Positions 1 through 9,845 of a stretch of DNA of 64,000 nt are shown piece by piece; within the stretch, counting starts at the first letter, position 1; each line of letters begins with the position of its first letter. Source of the stretch: Nageia nagi (lineage: Eukaryota; Pinophyta); contig JBITNC010000001.1 of assembly GCA_050084985.1 (NCBI GenBank), positions 111,228,001 to 111,292,000 of the forward strand, given 5' to 3'. A program made the translations under genes and the position numbers. Below the pieces are notes generated by a model. It did no database searches and was not told the DNA's origin. It saw only the letters and a program-made list of their open reading frames with translations.

Positions 1-263
1 CTACTAACATAAGAGGTTAGTATAGAAAAAAAAATTTCTTGCATTGCCATTTTGATCATATTTTGCAAAAATAAGCTCCAATATCTCATAAAATGTGTTA
101 GTATCTAATGCAATAATCCATAAGATAACCAAATGAGGAGGAAATTTATACCTTCTCAACCAAATGAGGAGGAAATTTATACCTTCTCTTAGTTTTACCT
201 CACCAATGGGGTGTAAGATGAGGAATGAAGAAGGATGAAGAACCTCCAAAATGTAGAAGAAGA
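1..263 (-). mobile_element. Leader of a family-A copia element, truncated by the window edge
   Basis: This is the untranslated leader next to the 5' LTR of a minus-strand copia element whose body lies left of the window. It closely matches the leader at 51,370-51,660 of the complete family-A element. The primer-binding site is missing: compared with the other copy, about 40 bases spanning the LTR end and PBS are deleted at the junction near 262. Without a PBS this copy could not prime reverse transcription. Confidence 0.75.
127..188 (+). repeat. 31-bp perfect tandem duplication in copia leader
   Basis: Two identical 31-base units lie head to tail (127-157 and 158-188). The related leader at 51,490-51,525 has only one unit, so the duplication arose in this copy. 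Confidence 0.95.
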
Positions 264-729
264 CCTACTCTAATTCTCAAGGTCCAAGACTAGGAAACTC
301 AATCATTCAACATAACACCATTCACACAAGATAACACAAATATAATGTGGTTCCTCCCTCCTTGGGAGTACATCCATAACTAGTTCTCCATTCTCAATCT
401 ATGCACCTCTTACTACAATTCTCTTCCTTTCCTACACAAACTAGTAGAGTAATCTTACTCCAAAAACTTAGTTATGTTACAAGAGGAGAGGCCCTCTATT
501 TATAGCATGAGAGCACCTCCCTAACCTCCCTTTAACCCAAGGGTAAGGTTAGGGTTACAATAAATGTATGACCTAACTTTAACCTACCAAATAACCCCAT
601 GGTAAGGTCAAAGTCCACACATAATAAAGAATTCAATTAATCCCTTAAGGTATCTACATATCCTTTAAGTGATTAATTGAATTTACAAGGAGTTTAGATA
701 TTTACAATATTTCATTACAAATTCTAACA
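264..729 (-). mobile_element. 5' LTR of family-A copia element
   Basis: The segment matches the 472-bp LTRs at 42,614-43,085 and 51,673-52,144 almost throughout and ends in the same TTCTAACA at 729 (TGTTAGAA on the minus strand). It has lost a few bases at its left end together with the PBS. The minus-strand sequence TATAAATAG near 500 is a plausible promoter TATA box. Since the leader is on its left, this is the 5' LTR. Confidence 0.85.
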
Positions 730-1810
730 ATAATTATTTATTAGTTTCTTCATTTTGACAAAATGGTTTGCAGCTTGTAGAAATGTTTCATATTTTTGAT
801 CTATTCCTGATTTTTTTTTTATTAATTTAAATTTTAATACGTCAATCCTCTCTTTAGCTTCTTATTTAGAAATATTAACATCCTCTATTAGTTGTATTTC
901 ATCCCATTCTTTTTCTAGACTTTCCATTAGTTGGATCATCTTTCCAACAAGTAACTCAACCTTATCATACATTACATTAGATGAATAAATTTGATTTTCT
1001 TTTTCTCCAAAGGTATGCTATGTACCTAACACTAATTGATTGCACAAAGCTTTGTAATGTCTCTTGGTGAAGTCAAAACCTAACTTAATCTAGCTCTTGA
1101 TAAAATTACAAGAGTTTGCTCATTAACTTTTATAAACATCTTCTTAAAAGTTCTCACTGACTCAACTATGTCTCCTATTCCTTTACATATTGAAACATTT
1201 TTTTTGAATAACCATTCTATCATGTTAGGTTCATCCTATTCACTCTCTAAATTTTACTTTCCTTTCTTAAGTGTAGTATTAGGAACTATTTTCTTAAACT
1301 TCAAGAGAAATTGACTCACCTCTTCAATAGATTAGGTTGATAATTATTTTGAATCTCCTAAAAATGCATTTATCTCTTTTTTTTCCCCCTCATATTGATA
1401 TTTTAGGAGATGGATGAGTCGAAAATGATTAAGGAGAACTTGATTATGCTAAATCTCTTGAAGATACTTCTATTAAAGGATCTACTAGTTGATGTACTAA
1501 AAGGGCCTCAATCATTGGAATCTCTTCTTCTATCTCCTTTACTAACATAACCACAATATTAAAATTGTTCTTTGAAATTTCTTGAGGGATCATAAAGGAT
1601 GATGATGGTTATGCATCCCCCATTCTTAATTTCTTAGCTACCAGTGCTACTTCAAGGTTCTCTACATAAATTCTATATCCAAAAGGAATAACAAAGCCCT
1701 ATGTTTGATATTTCCTAGCAAAGAGGAGATCCATAATAAAGTTTTTAACTTAAATAAATATACCATTGGGCATAATTTGTGCCTCTATCAACAGAGTCTC
1801 ACTCATTCTC
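730..1810 (-). pseudogene. Decayed coding remnant of unknown repeat-derived protein
   Basis: Read on the minus strand, the segment shows protein-like stretches broken by stops and frameshifts. Near 1,640-1,810 it reads MSETLLIEAQIMPNGIFI, then GFVIPFGYRIYVENLEVALV. Near 730-1,000 there is a charged, coiled-coil-like tail containing KKSGIDQKYETFLQAANHF. I do not recognise the family. The position among retroelement fragments suggests a transposon-borne gene, not a host gene. The coding character is inferred from amino-acid texture only. Confidence 0.4.
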
Positions 1811-1834
1811 AACCTCTTTAACACTTCTTGTATA

Positions 1835-2080
1835 GGATTTCTTGCAATAAGTCATTTAGGAAGTCTAAATATGATTTATTAAATAAATAACAAATCATTT
1901 TTAGACATATACACTTTTTCCCTCTTTGGATATGAAATGAAAAGTATTGAAATTGCATAATCCAAAGAAGTTTAGAGAAGAGAAGAAAATTTTCAATAGT
2001 AATGTGGACTTCTATTTTTCGATTGATATACTGAGTATGATATTTAAACTTCCTAAATGACATATTACAATATTACAAAT
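1835..2080. repeat. LTR-start fragment and small inverted repeat, head-to-head junction
   Basis: Positions about 1,865-1,985 match the 3'-LTR start and polypurine tract of the Tat-like gypsy element (compare 24,140-24,245) in minus orientation. A stretch near 1,835-1,876 reappears inverted at about 2,040-2,080 (shared core ACTTCCTAAATGAC). Two partial copies of one family therefore meet head to head here, probably after an inversion or two insertions. Confidence 0.6.
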
Positions 2081-2878
2081 GTCAAGATAAAGTTGATATT
2101 ACAATGCAATACCATGTGTTATATTAAATGTTATATTATTTATCATGGTTCATATTTTAAAGTATCTTGAATACAACAATGATTATATTATTTCTATAGG
2201 TTGGCCTTCAGTCCTTTCTATGTCTTTGTAGGCTATATATGAGAGTGGAATAGGTTGACCTCCATAGATCAAAACTCTTCTATATGATAAGATATCTAAT
2301 AAGTGATTGTATTTTGTTATCTTCATCAAGCTATGATGTCTTTAGATACCACCTATTATGAGAAATTGTTATTTTTTGAGCTTTGAAACTTTCTATGTTT
2401 GGTGCACATCATAATTCTACTTATTCCATGCTACTAACAACGTGTATCTTCTAGATCAAGGGTTCCATATTTAGATGGTTGAGCTATTGATTCATATATG
2501 AGAAGATCCATTATGAACTCACCATGAATCCAATCCCAATAGTTCGAAGATTCATTGCTATTTACCTTTAAGGATTGTATATATAGTTCATATCAGGTGC
2601 ATGATTTTCATGTATATTTGTTATATCTGATATAGTATTCATATTTATTCTTCTTATATTGTAGATCTATTTATTTATTATGTATATTAGTATTTTACAC
2701 AATTTGAGGTCTACATTTTGGTGAACTCGACATTCTTATACAACTAGATTCCATTATAGGGTAATCCATCTTAGGAGTTATGAATCCATTCATGTCATTA
2801 TCTCTTCCCTTACCTGAGATGCTTAGAGTAATAGCTCAAGAAAATGATAAAACTAGAGTTTATTTTATTTATATTTTT
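2040..2878 (+). mobile_element. Tat-like gypsy fragment: 5' LTR, PBS and gag start
   Basis: The plus-strand LTR (about 2,040-2,715, first ~60 bases missing) matches the reverse complement of the LTRs at 23,505-24,186 and 30,782-31,476. It ends TCTACA and is followed by TTTTGGTGAACTCGAC (2,716-2,731), the same PBS-like sequence as beside the LTR at 30,782. A gag start follows at 2,780: MNPFMSLSLPLPEMLRVIAQ, matching the gag start near 30,717. Homology stops near 2,878, so the rest of this copy is lost. Confidence 0.75.
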
Positions 2879-2879
2879 G

Positions 2880-4570
2880 TAATCCTATGGTGGCTTCATT
2901 ATTATTATTCTTTTTAACCAATGTTCCTTATTTATTATGATATGCTTCATTATAATCTTAGGTGGAAGATTATATTTGCAAGTTTGTAGTAAGATATAAA
3001 AAAAAGGGGGGGAGATAATAATTTTGATAAAGTGGTATAACCACATGGTAAATAAAAAAAAAAGGGATTTTTTTTTTTTTTTAAACAAAGGGGAAAGTTA
3101 CCTTTTAAGCAAATGGGATGCAATGCACATAAAAATGCATTTTTTTTTAAAGTATGCTTTTAAAAGAAAAGGGGGTAAATTTTTTTGAAGAGATGGAAGT
3201 TTGGAATTAAAGTAAGCCACCTAATGCCCATTTTTTAGAATAAAATATCATGGTTCACATGACCTCATTTTTATTAAATTTTAATCCAAATTGATATTTT
3301 TTCACTCAAAAAGTGATATGAGCATTTATGGAGTATCTTTAAAATATAGGGTATCGTATATGGGCATTATAGCTTTAATATTTTTTATATTGATAATGTT
3401 GCAAATATAGGAATTTTCAAGTATCAAATATTTTTATGCTATACATTAAGTTGGAAAATATTTGATTAATGCCTTCGATAGCCTATTTAATCCTTTGGGT
3501 AAATTACTATGATAATTTGCAAAATTGTATGCATTGGATAGCCTATTTAATCCTTTGAATAAATTCATAAATTATGTTCATAATCTTATGGTTATTTTTT
3601 TTGCATATTTTTATCATTGCAACAACTTTTTTGGTCAAATTTTACCAAATTTAGAAAGTCTAATGCAATATTTGATTCAATTTTTAAATTGATAAATTTT
3701 TAAGACAAAATCGATGCTATTTTTTTCTTATGTCCTATCTAAAATTCAATGTATGAAATTTTTGAGATGACAAAGAAAAAGGGGGGAAGTAGCATTGTTG
3801 TTGTGCTTGTATATGCACATTATTAAGTTACATTATGCTTGGATATGGTTTGAAATTATGCATATTGTTAATCTCCTTCGTTGGATGAAAATTTAGTGTG
3901 CTTAAAATGAAAATTTGTGATTTTTTTTTTCAAACTTTATGATATACAGTATCCTTATTTGTTCCAATGCTATTGTGCTTATATATGCACATTGTTAAAA
4001 TGGAAATTTGTTGTGGATGTGCATAGTGTTTGAAATAATATGTACTATACTTATTAGTTACATTGAATTATATTGCAAAAGCCTTATTATGCTTAATGTG
4101 CATTGTACTATGAATTGATTCACAATTATGTATATATAAACATTTGTTATTTGATATCATTGGTTGATATAGAAATAATTCTTTTTATGCATATTGTTTG
4201 AAGTAAAAGTTTATGCAAATTTTCTTCAAACTATCCTCATTGATTGTGCACATTATTTTTAATCTTAAGTTGGAAATTTATGACTTATAGTGCTCCCTTT
4301 GATAATTTTATGGATGGCATTATTTGATTCCTTGATCTTATGTCATATGAATGTATATATATGATGCATCTAATTGATCTGGTTTATGAATTGCTTGAAA
4401 TTTGCAAGTTTCTCTTAGAGATTGCAAGTTTCTTTGGGTATGCAGGTTCATGGAGGCTCATCATGTCAACATATTATTGAATAACTATTATTTGTAAATT
4501 GAAGTTATTTATGGTTGATGATTATATGCCACATTGTTACTTTCATGTTTGAAAAGTTTATTCTTGTTAG
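2880..4570. other. AT-rich non-coding stretch
   Basis: I see no sustained reading frame. The stretch has long T and A runs, including a T run at 3,069-3,082, and many short repeats of a 'tatgcacat' kind. It may be the long 3' untranslated region of the plus-strand element that ends in the LTR at 5,643, but that is inference. Confidence 0.4.
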
Positions 4571-4573
4571 CAA

Positions 4574-4866
4574 GTAGTTAAAAAAGTTCACCCTTCTCCA
4601 TGACTACAAATGAATGGAGTAATTAAAAAGGTTTGCCCTTCTCCATGAATACAAATAATGGAGTAGTTAAAAAGGTTCATCCTTCTCCATGACTATAAAT
4701 TAATGGAGTAGTTAAAAAGGTTTGCCCTACTCCATGAATGCAGTAGTTAAAAAGGTTTTCCCTTCTTCCTGATGATAAATTACTAGAGTAGTTAAAAATG
4801 TTCACCCTTCTCTATGATTGCACATTTGTTGGAGTGGTTAAAAAGGCTCTCCCTTCTCCAAAATTG
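4574..4866 (+). repeat. Minisatellite, seven copies of a ~45-bp unit
   Basis: Units start at 4,574, 4,619, 4,663, 4,708, 4,743, 4,788 and 4,834. Each opens with GTAGTTAAAAAGG or a close variant, followed by CCCTTCTCCATGA. The unit starting at 4,708 is ten bases short. Copies differ at several positions, so the array is not very recent. Confidence 0.9.
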
Positions 4867-4944
4867 CAATTATTTTCTAGAATTTAAATTCATGTTGATG
4901 GATTAATGTTACCAAATTCCATCATATGCATCTTAAATAATAGC

Positions 4945-5100
4945 TTGTTCAAGTTGACATTATGTGGCTTATGCATCTTGACTTGGTGGTTTGGTCAAGG
5001 TGGCATTTTTTATGGCTTAAAAATCTTGACTTGGTGATATAGTCAAGTTGTTATTGCTTACAAATCTTAATAAAGTCATTTAGTCAAGTTGGCATTTCAT
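4945..5100 (+). repeat. Diverged tandem repeat, about three ~55-bp units
   Basis: Variants of 'cttgacttggtg..tagtcaagttg..att' recur at about 4,975, 5,027 and 5,068, right after the 45-bp minisatellite. Divergence is high and boundaries are approximate. Confidence 0.5.
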
Positions 5101-5642
5101 AGTTTGTGACATGGTTAAGATAACATGGTCACATAAGTATTTAATTAATGAAGTTATCATTAAGGGGGAGAAATATATCATGAAAATGTTATGATGTGAT
5201 GACACCCTCATATACCAAAAAAAATACAAAATAATGATATAAAATAAACAAAATCAAAAATCATTTTTTATTTTTATGATGATTGATGATATTTTTGGTT
5301 GATAGTGCATTTGATGATGTTGTGTATATCATGTTTTTTTTATGATGAGTACATGTATATATATCATTCTTGATATGGTTTACATGAATTATTTTTATGT
5401 TATATTTTATGATATCTCTTGTTTGTAACTACAGATATGATGATCAATTTTTGCAGGTTTCTATAGGTAGCTGCAGAAGTTATAAATCTACAAGAATATG
5501 GTCAATACATATTTGGAAGTCAATGTCAAAGCTTAGGAATCTCTATTGTCTCCATTCTCATTCCGATTTATATATTTAGGGGGAGAAATACTCTGGTTAC
5601 TTATATTATTATCAACATTTCCAAGATTACATTAAGGGTAAG

Positions 5643-6527
5643 TGTTAGAATTATAATGTAATTTGGAAATGGCTATTTACATGATGTATTAATATGGAAT
5701 AATCCAACTTAAGTTAATAAGTGGATTATCCATGTAAGTAATTGTGGAACCCCACATAATTTTATAATAGGGGTTTGTCCACATGTACATATAGGTCCAT
5801 GGTGTAAGTGAGTACACATGTGGTTAGTACATGCAAGTTCATGTAATGTGTAAGTGCAAAATATAATATTATGCATAATGTGATTATGTGGAGCACCCAT
5901 GTGGAGAGTGGTCTACCTAATCATGAGATAGAATTATTTATTGTAAACCCATGGTTAGTTAACCATAAGTGGTTAAGTTTACTAACCACCTAAGGTTAAC
6001 TTAGAGTCCTATATAAAGGACCCCATGGGTAGGAGAAATCTAATGAAGTTTTAAAAGTTAGATATGTTAAAATAGGTATTAGAGTTTGTAGAAAATGAGA
6101 GTTAGTATTTTCCATTGTAAATAGCCATGGAGATAATAGTGATTTTCAAGTGAAGTGGAGTACTCTCTTAGAGAGGAATAACTATACATCTATATGTCAA
6201 TTTGTGTGAATGATTCTTACTTAGTTAGATGTATGGTTGATAGATTTGATGGAGGAGCTATAAGAGATCTTGATTTATGGAATCCTTCAATTCCATCAGT
6301 AGGCATTTGCATATTCAATTTTGATGGAATTGATGCATTAGTGCATTAAGGTGTGTAAGCACATGGGATTTGAGTATTATTCAGACAATAATGATCTATA
6401 ACAGTTGCATTATTAGTAGAGTGTTGATATGAATGTTATCAAACTGCTTTAGTTGAATGTTGATTTAATTCATTATTAATGATAATTCTTCTATGAAATG
6501 GAATTTGAATAACTCCTAATGTCAACA
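5643..6527 (+). mobile_element. Candidate 3' LTR of a plus-strand retroelement
   Basis: The segment starts TGTTAGAATT right after a purine-rich AAGGGTAAG and ends GTCAACA. It contains TATATAAAG at 6,010-6,018, suitable for an LTR promoter. A second purine tract, TTTAGGGGGAGAAA, lies about 60 bases upstream at 5,577. No second copy of this LTR is in the window, so its limits and type rest on terminal motifs alone. Confidence 0.45.
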
Positions 6528-6539
6528 TCGTCAAAAGCC

Positions 6540-8225
6540 CATAAAACTTTAAGGGATTATTATGATAATATTGCACTCTTTCTTAACTTTCCTTTTCCTT
6601 TTTTCTCAATTGTTTGCTTCTTTTGTCTTTGATTTCCCTAGATCTTCTTGGTCTTCTTTGGTATCTCCTTGATAATATTCTTCACTTGCATGAACAATGG
6701 TGTCTTCAAGATCAGTTTGAGCCTTTTTTGCTAAATTCCTTCCACTTCTTCCCAACAAGATCCCAATAAGATGCTTTTTATTATATTTTCTAAGTTTTTT
6801 CTAACTAATGAAGTACATGTGGATTAGATCTAACTATCTATTTTTGAAATACTTAAAATCCAATATTAATTCTATCCAAAAACCCTTTTAGCAAAACTAG
6901 TGAAAGTTATGATATAAAATATATCAAGTTCACCAATTTGTAGATACTTGATATTGATTTTACCTAATAAATAATATTTATTTTAAAAAATAAAATAATT
7001 TTAATAACAGGTAGGATTATCAACAATGAATCTCATAAGACCTAATGTATCTATGACCTAGACCTAATCAAATCTAAATTATTGTTTACTTGTATTGAGT
7101 AGATTGTAGCCCAAATTGATATCCAATAGAATCAAGATGACTTACTTCTAAAGTTTAGATTGCATTTGCTAACAAATTTGCAAAGCATTAGTGCACCATA
7201 GTCCATCAACATATGTTGTCCCCTTAATACTTGCTCCAAACTCAAGTTCATCATCAAGGTTTCTTGCTAAGATATCAAACCTAAACCATAATATCATGAA
7301 TAAAGGAATGCAATAAGCAATGAGGGAGACAATCCAAACTTGATTGATGGTGGTAAAAAGCATTAGTCAATAGAATGTTATGATTTCTCTATCAAGGTCT
7401 AGATTGTCATTCGCATCACATCTTTCCTCCCTTTATAAATGAAGTTCCATCATTGACTAAGACTCCTTGCTTATTGCTTCTTAGACCTATCACCATAAAA
7501 GATACAAATAAGTGAAATGCTCTTTATTCAAGAACTATACCTCAAATATAACAATAAATGTATTAAAATCAATTTCCTCAATTAGATATGTAAAATATGA
7601 TTTTTTAATAAATAAAAATCAAATTTAGATGTCTATAGCATGGTCGTGTTCCCCCTTTGAACATCCATGATAGATTTTTTAGTTGATTAAAAAAGAAAGG
7701 TTGGGATGTTCATGATTCCCCCCTATGAAGGTGGTTGAGAAAGACCACATGGAAGCTCCTCACCAAAATATGCCTACCATCCAAAGTAAAGTACTTCATA
7801 ATTGCAATCATGACCTTGGCCCTAGGTATGGACAACAACTCTCTTAACACCCTATTTTGCACCTTCTTAATGCTTTCTCCTTTTGATAAGAACTTATCCA
7901 ATTCTCTACTGAGTGATTATTTCTCTTGGTTGATGCATTCTCCTTAGAACCATAAACTAAAAATATTTTTACAATGATGACCTTGTTAATGCTAAAATTG
8001 AGATGATTAGCCTTTACCTTCCTTTACACCTAGGAATGAGCATTTTTCATGATAATTCTTTTTTCAAATTCATCAAACTTCTTCAAAATAGACAAAATCA
8101 TTCACTATTAAGGACCTCAAACACATCTTGGTCAAATTTGATAGTGGTTGGTTCCACCCTTACAATATCCCCACCCATGACTACTAGCTCAATGTGATGA
8201 GAGAAGTTTTGAATAAGAACCACTT
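6540..8225 (-). pseudogene. Heavily decayed coding remnant, family not recognised
   Basis: The minus strand retains protein-like segments in shifting frames. The best is at about 7,690-7,900, with RVLRELLSIPRAKVMIAIMK followed by LVRSFHVVFLNHLHRGES and, after a frameshift, MNIPTFLF. Another, at 7,170-7,300, reads ILARNLDDELEFGASIKGT. The composition resembles proteins carried by plant repeats, but I cannot name a family. Stops and frameshifts rule out function. Confidence 0.35.
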
Positions 8226-8283
8226 TCTCTTATGAACAAGCACTAGAGTTATTCGTCGCCTTTGTTGTGGTTCACCAGGTGGG

Positions 8284-8640
8284 ACCCTGACAAACTATCA
8301 CACATAAGTTGTTGCTTGTGTTGTCATTGAGGATGTTGATTGCTTCTATGTGATATTCAATTATTTCCATGCGATCATCAATTTCCAATCATTAATTTTA
8401 TCGATTGAGAGAGGTTTTGATGAATGATATGATAGTATAATAGTTAGAACATTAGATTGAGAACCCATTGACATGAGTTCAAATTTTATTAGTCACTTTT
8501 TTTAAAAATTTTCTATAACTAATATACACCCTGACCCAGGCAGACAACTATCGTATAGAAGTTGTTACCTTTGTTATTGTTGAAAACATTGATTATTTCT
8601 TTTATATAATACTCAATTACTTTCATGCGATAGTCACCTG
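8284..8640 (+). repeat. Diverged direct repeat pair, ~247 bp apart
   Basis: About 105 bases at 8,284-8,390 recur at 8,530-8,640. Shared landmarks are 'accctgac', 'aactatc', 'aagttgttgc/acc', 'ttgattgctt/atttctt' and 'catgcgat'. A tRNA-like stretch lies between the copies. Confidence 0.6.
8420..8510 (+). other. tRNA-like stretch, possible tRNA-derived SINE or decayed tRNA
   Basis: GATAGTATAATAGTTAGAAC (8,431-8,450) resembles a tRNA D-arm/A box, and GAGTTCAAATT about 30 bases later resembles a B box. I could not fold a convincing cloverleaf and the anticodon arm is unclear, so this is not called as a tRNA gene. Confidence 0.3.
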
Positions 8641-8843
8641 AATCCCAAACACAACAAACATGAAATTGTGAAGAAGTGATTAGTCATGTTATAATGAGAC
8701 TTGCGTGTTAAGGATGACCTTATATTTTCTTTTGAGATTGGCCTACATAAATCTACGACGTTTGTGACGAAGGCTCTATTATATTTCGGTATTGAAATCT
8801 CTTGCAAGAGATCTGAGTTCGAATCTCTCGAATATCGACTTCC

Positions 8844-9218
8844 ATGGCGACCATAAGCTTGAGGAAGGCCAACACCAGACTGCCACCGGAGGTGAACAGA
8901 GTTCTCTATGTTCGAAATCTGCCCTTCACCATATCCTCAGAGGAGATGTATGACATTTTCGGCAAATATGGCGCCATTCGCCAGATCCGCATCGGCACCA
9001 ACAAGGACACCCGCGGCACTGCCTTCGTCGTCTATGAAGACATCTATGATGCCAAGAACGCCGTAGACCACCTCTCCGGATTCAATGTTGCCAACAGGTA
9101 CCTTATTGTGCTCTATTACCAGCAGGCCAAGATGACCAAAAAAGTCGATCAGAGGAAAAAAGAGGACGAGCTTGCTAAAATGCAGGAGAAATATGGAGTC
9201 TCCACCAAGGAAAAATGA
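8844..9218 (+). CDS. SF3B6: Splicing factor 3B subunit 6 (p14/SF3b14a), single exon
   Basis: This 124-residue protein is the p14 subunit of the SF3b complex of U2 snRNP, which contacts the branch-point adenosine during spliceosome assembly in the nucleus. One RRM fills residues about 18-93: RNP2 is LYVRNL (21-26) and RNP1 is RGTAFVVY (57-64). Tyr22, which stacks on the branch adenosine in the human protein, is present. The segment after the RRM ([13 protein letters not shown], 80-92) corresponds to the part that packs against SF3B1, followed by a charged lysine-rich tail. Length and sequence match the plant family from start to stop (human p14 is 125 residues). The start codon sits in a strong context (CCATGGCG). 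The coding region has no introns and is clearly richer in G+C than its surroundings. It is the only gene here that looks functional and has no operon-like neighbours. Intactness argues against a processed pseudogene, though a recent retrocopy cannot be excluded. Confidence 0.95.
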   Translation: MATISLRKANTRLPPEVNRVLYVRNLPFTISSEEMYDIFGKYGAIRQIRIGTNKDTRGTAFVVYEDIYDAKNAVDHLSGFNVANRYLIVLYYQQAKMTKKVDQRKKEDELAKMQEKYGVSTKEK

Positions 9219-9374
9219 AGTAATATCTGAAATACGTACAATTCCTGAATATTGTAAAGTTCGTATGAAAATGATATTTTTTATTTGGTATTCGATGTAT
9301 CAATATGATCGATTACTGGGTATTTCACATAATAGATAGAAGCCTTGTAGTTTTTAATATTCTAGGGGTAAAGA

Positions 9375-9845
9375 TGAAACCCTAGTGGAACGGTTTTGAA
9401 ACACTGAGGTAGCGTATTTTTAAACCCTAATTGAGTGTATTTTGAAACCCTAATGGATCAGATTTTGAAACCTCTATGGGGTTTCTTCTTCTTATGTATG
9501 TGTCACTTTAAATTCTGGCCTTCTTTTAGATTTTCTATGTTCGGAGTAGAAATTGTGTTTGGTGTAAGTGGTTTCATGAAACTGTAATTGAAACCCTAGT
9601 GGAAGGGTTGTGAAACCCTGATCGATAGTACGTTGAAACCCTAAGGTAACATACTTTTAAACTCTAAAGGAGCTGATTTGGAACCCTAATTGAGTATTTG
9701 GAAACCGCAATGGATCGGATTTTGAAAACCCAATGGAGATTCTTCTTCTTATGTATGTCTCACTTCGAAATGTGGTTTTCTTTCAAATTTTTTATGTTCG
9801 TAGTAGAAATTGTGTTTGGCGTAAGTGGTTTCATGAAACTGTGGT
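9375..9845 (+). repeat. Two-copy tandem duplication rich in telo-box motifs, downstream of SF3B6
   Basis: Unit 1 (9,375-9,588) and unit 2 (9,589-about 9,845) share the same order of landmarks, from 'tgaaaccctagtgg' through 'cttcttcttatgtatgt' to 'gtaagtggtttcatgaaactgt'. Each unit carries several AAACCCTA or near-match motifs spaced about 25-30 bases apart. In plants this motif is a known promoter element (telo-box) of genes for translation and ribosome functions, and it is also the telomere repeat sequence. Here it lies about 160 bases downstream of the SF3B6 stop codon. Confidence 0.85.

Noticed and set aside
5160-5180. Second polypurine-like tract (AAGGGGGAGAAA) as an LTR border
   Set aside because: No TG-starting LTR with a matching end follows it; the tract nearer 5,643 fits better.
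5709-5900. Cys/His-rich minus-strand open frame that looks zinc-finger-like
   Set aside because: It lies inside the candidate LTR, has irregular Cys/His spacing and no related copy.
8760-8840. tRNA-like B box (GAGTTCGAATCTC) just before the SF3B6 start
   Set aside because: No acceptor stem or D-arm could be paired, and the stretch is probably 5' flank or UTR of the gene.
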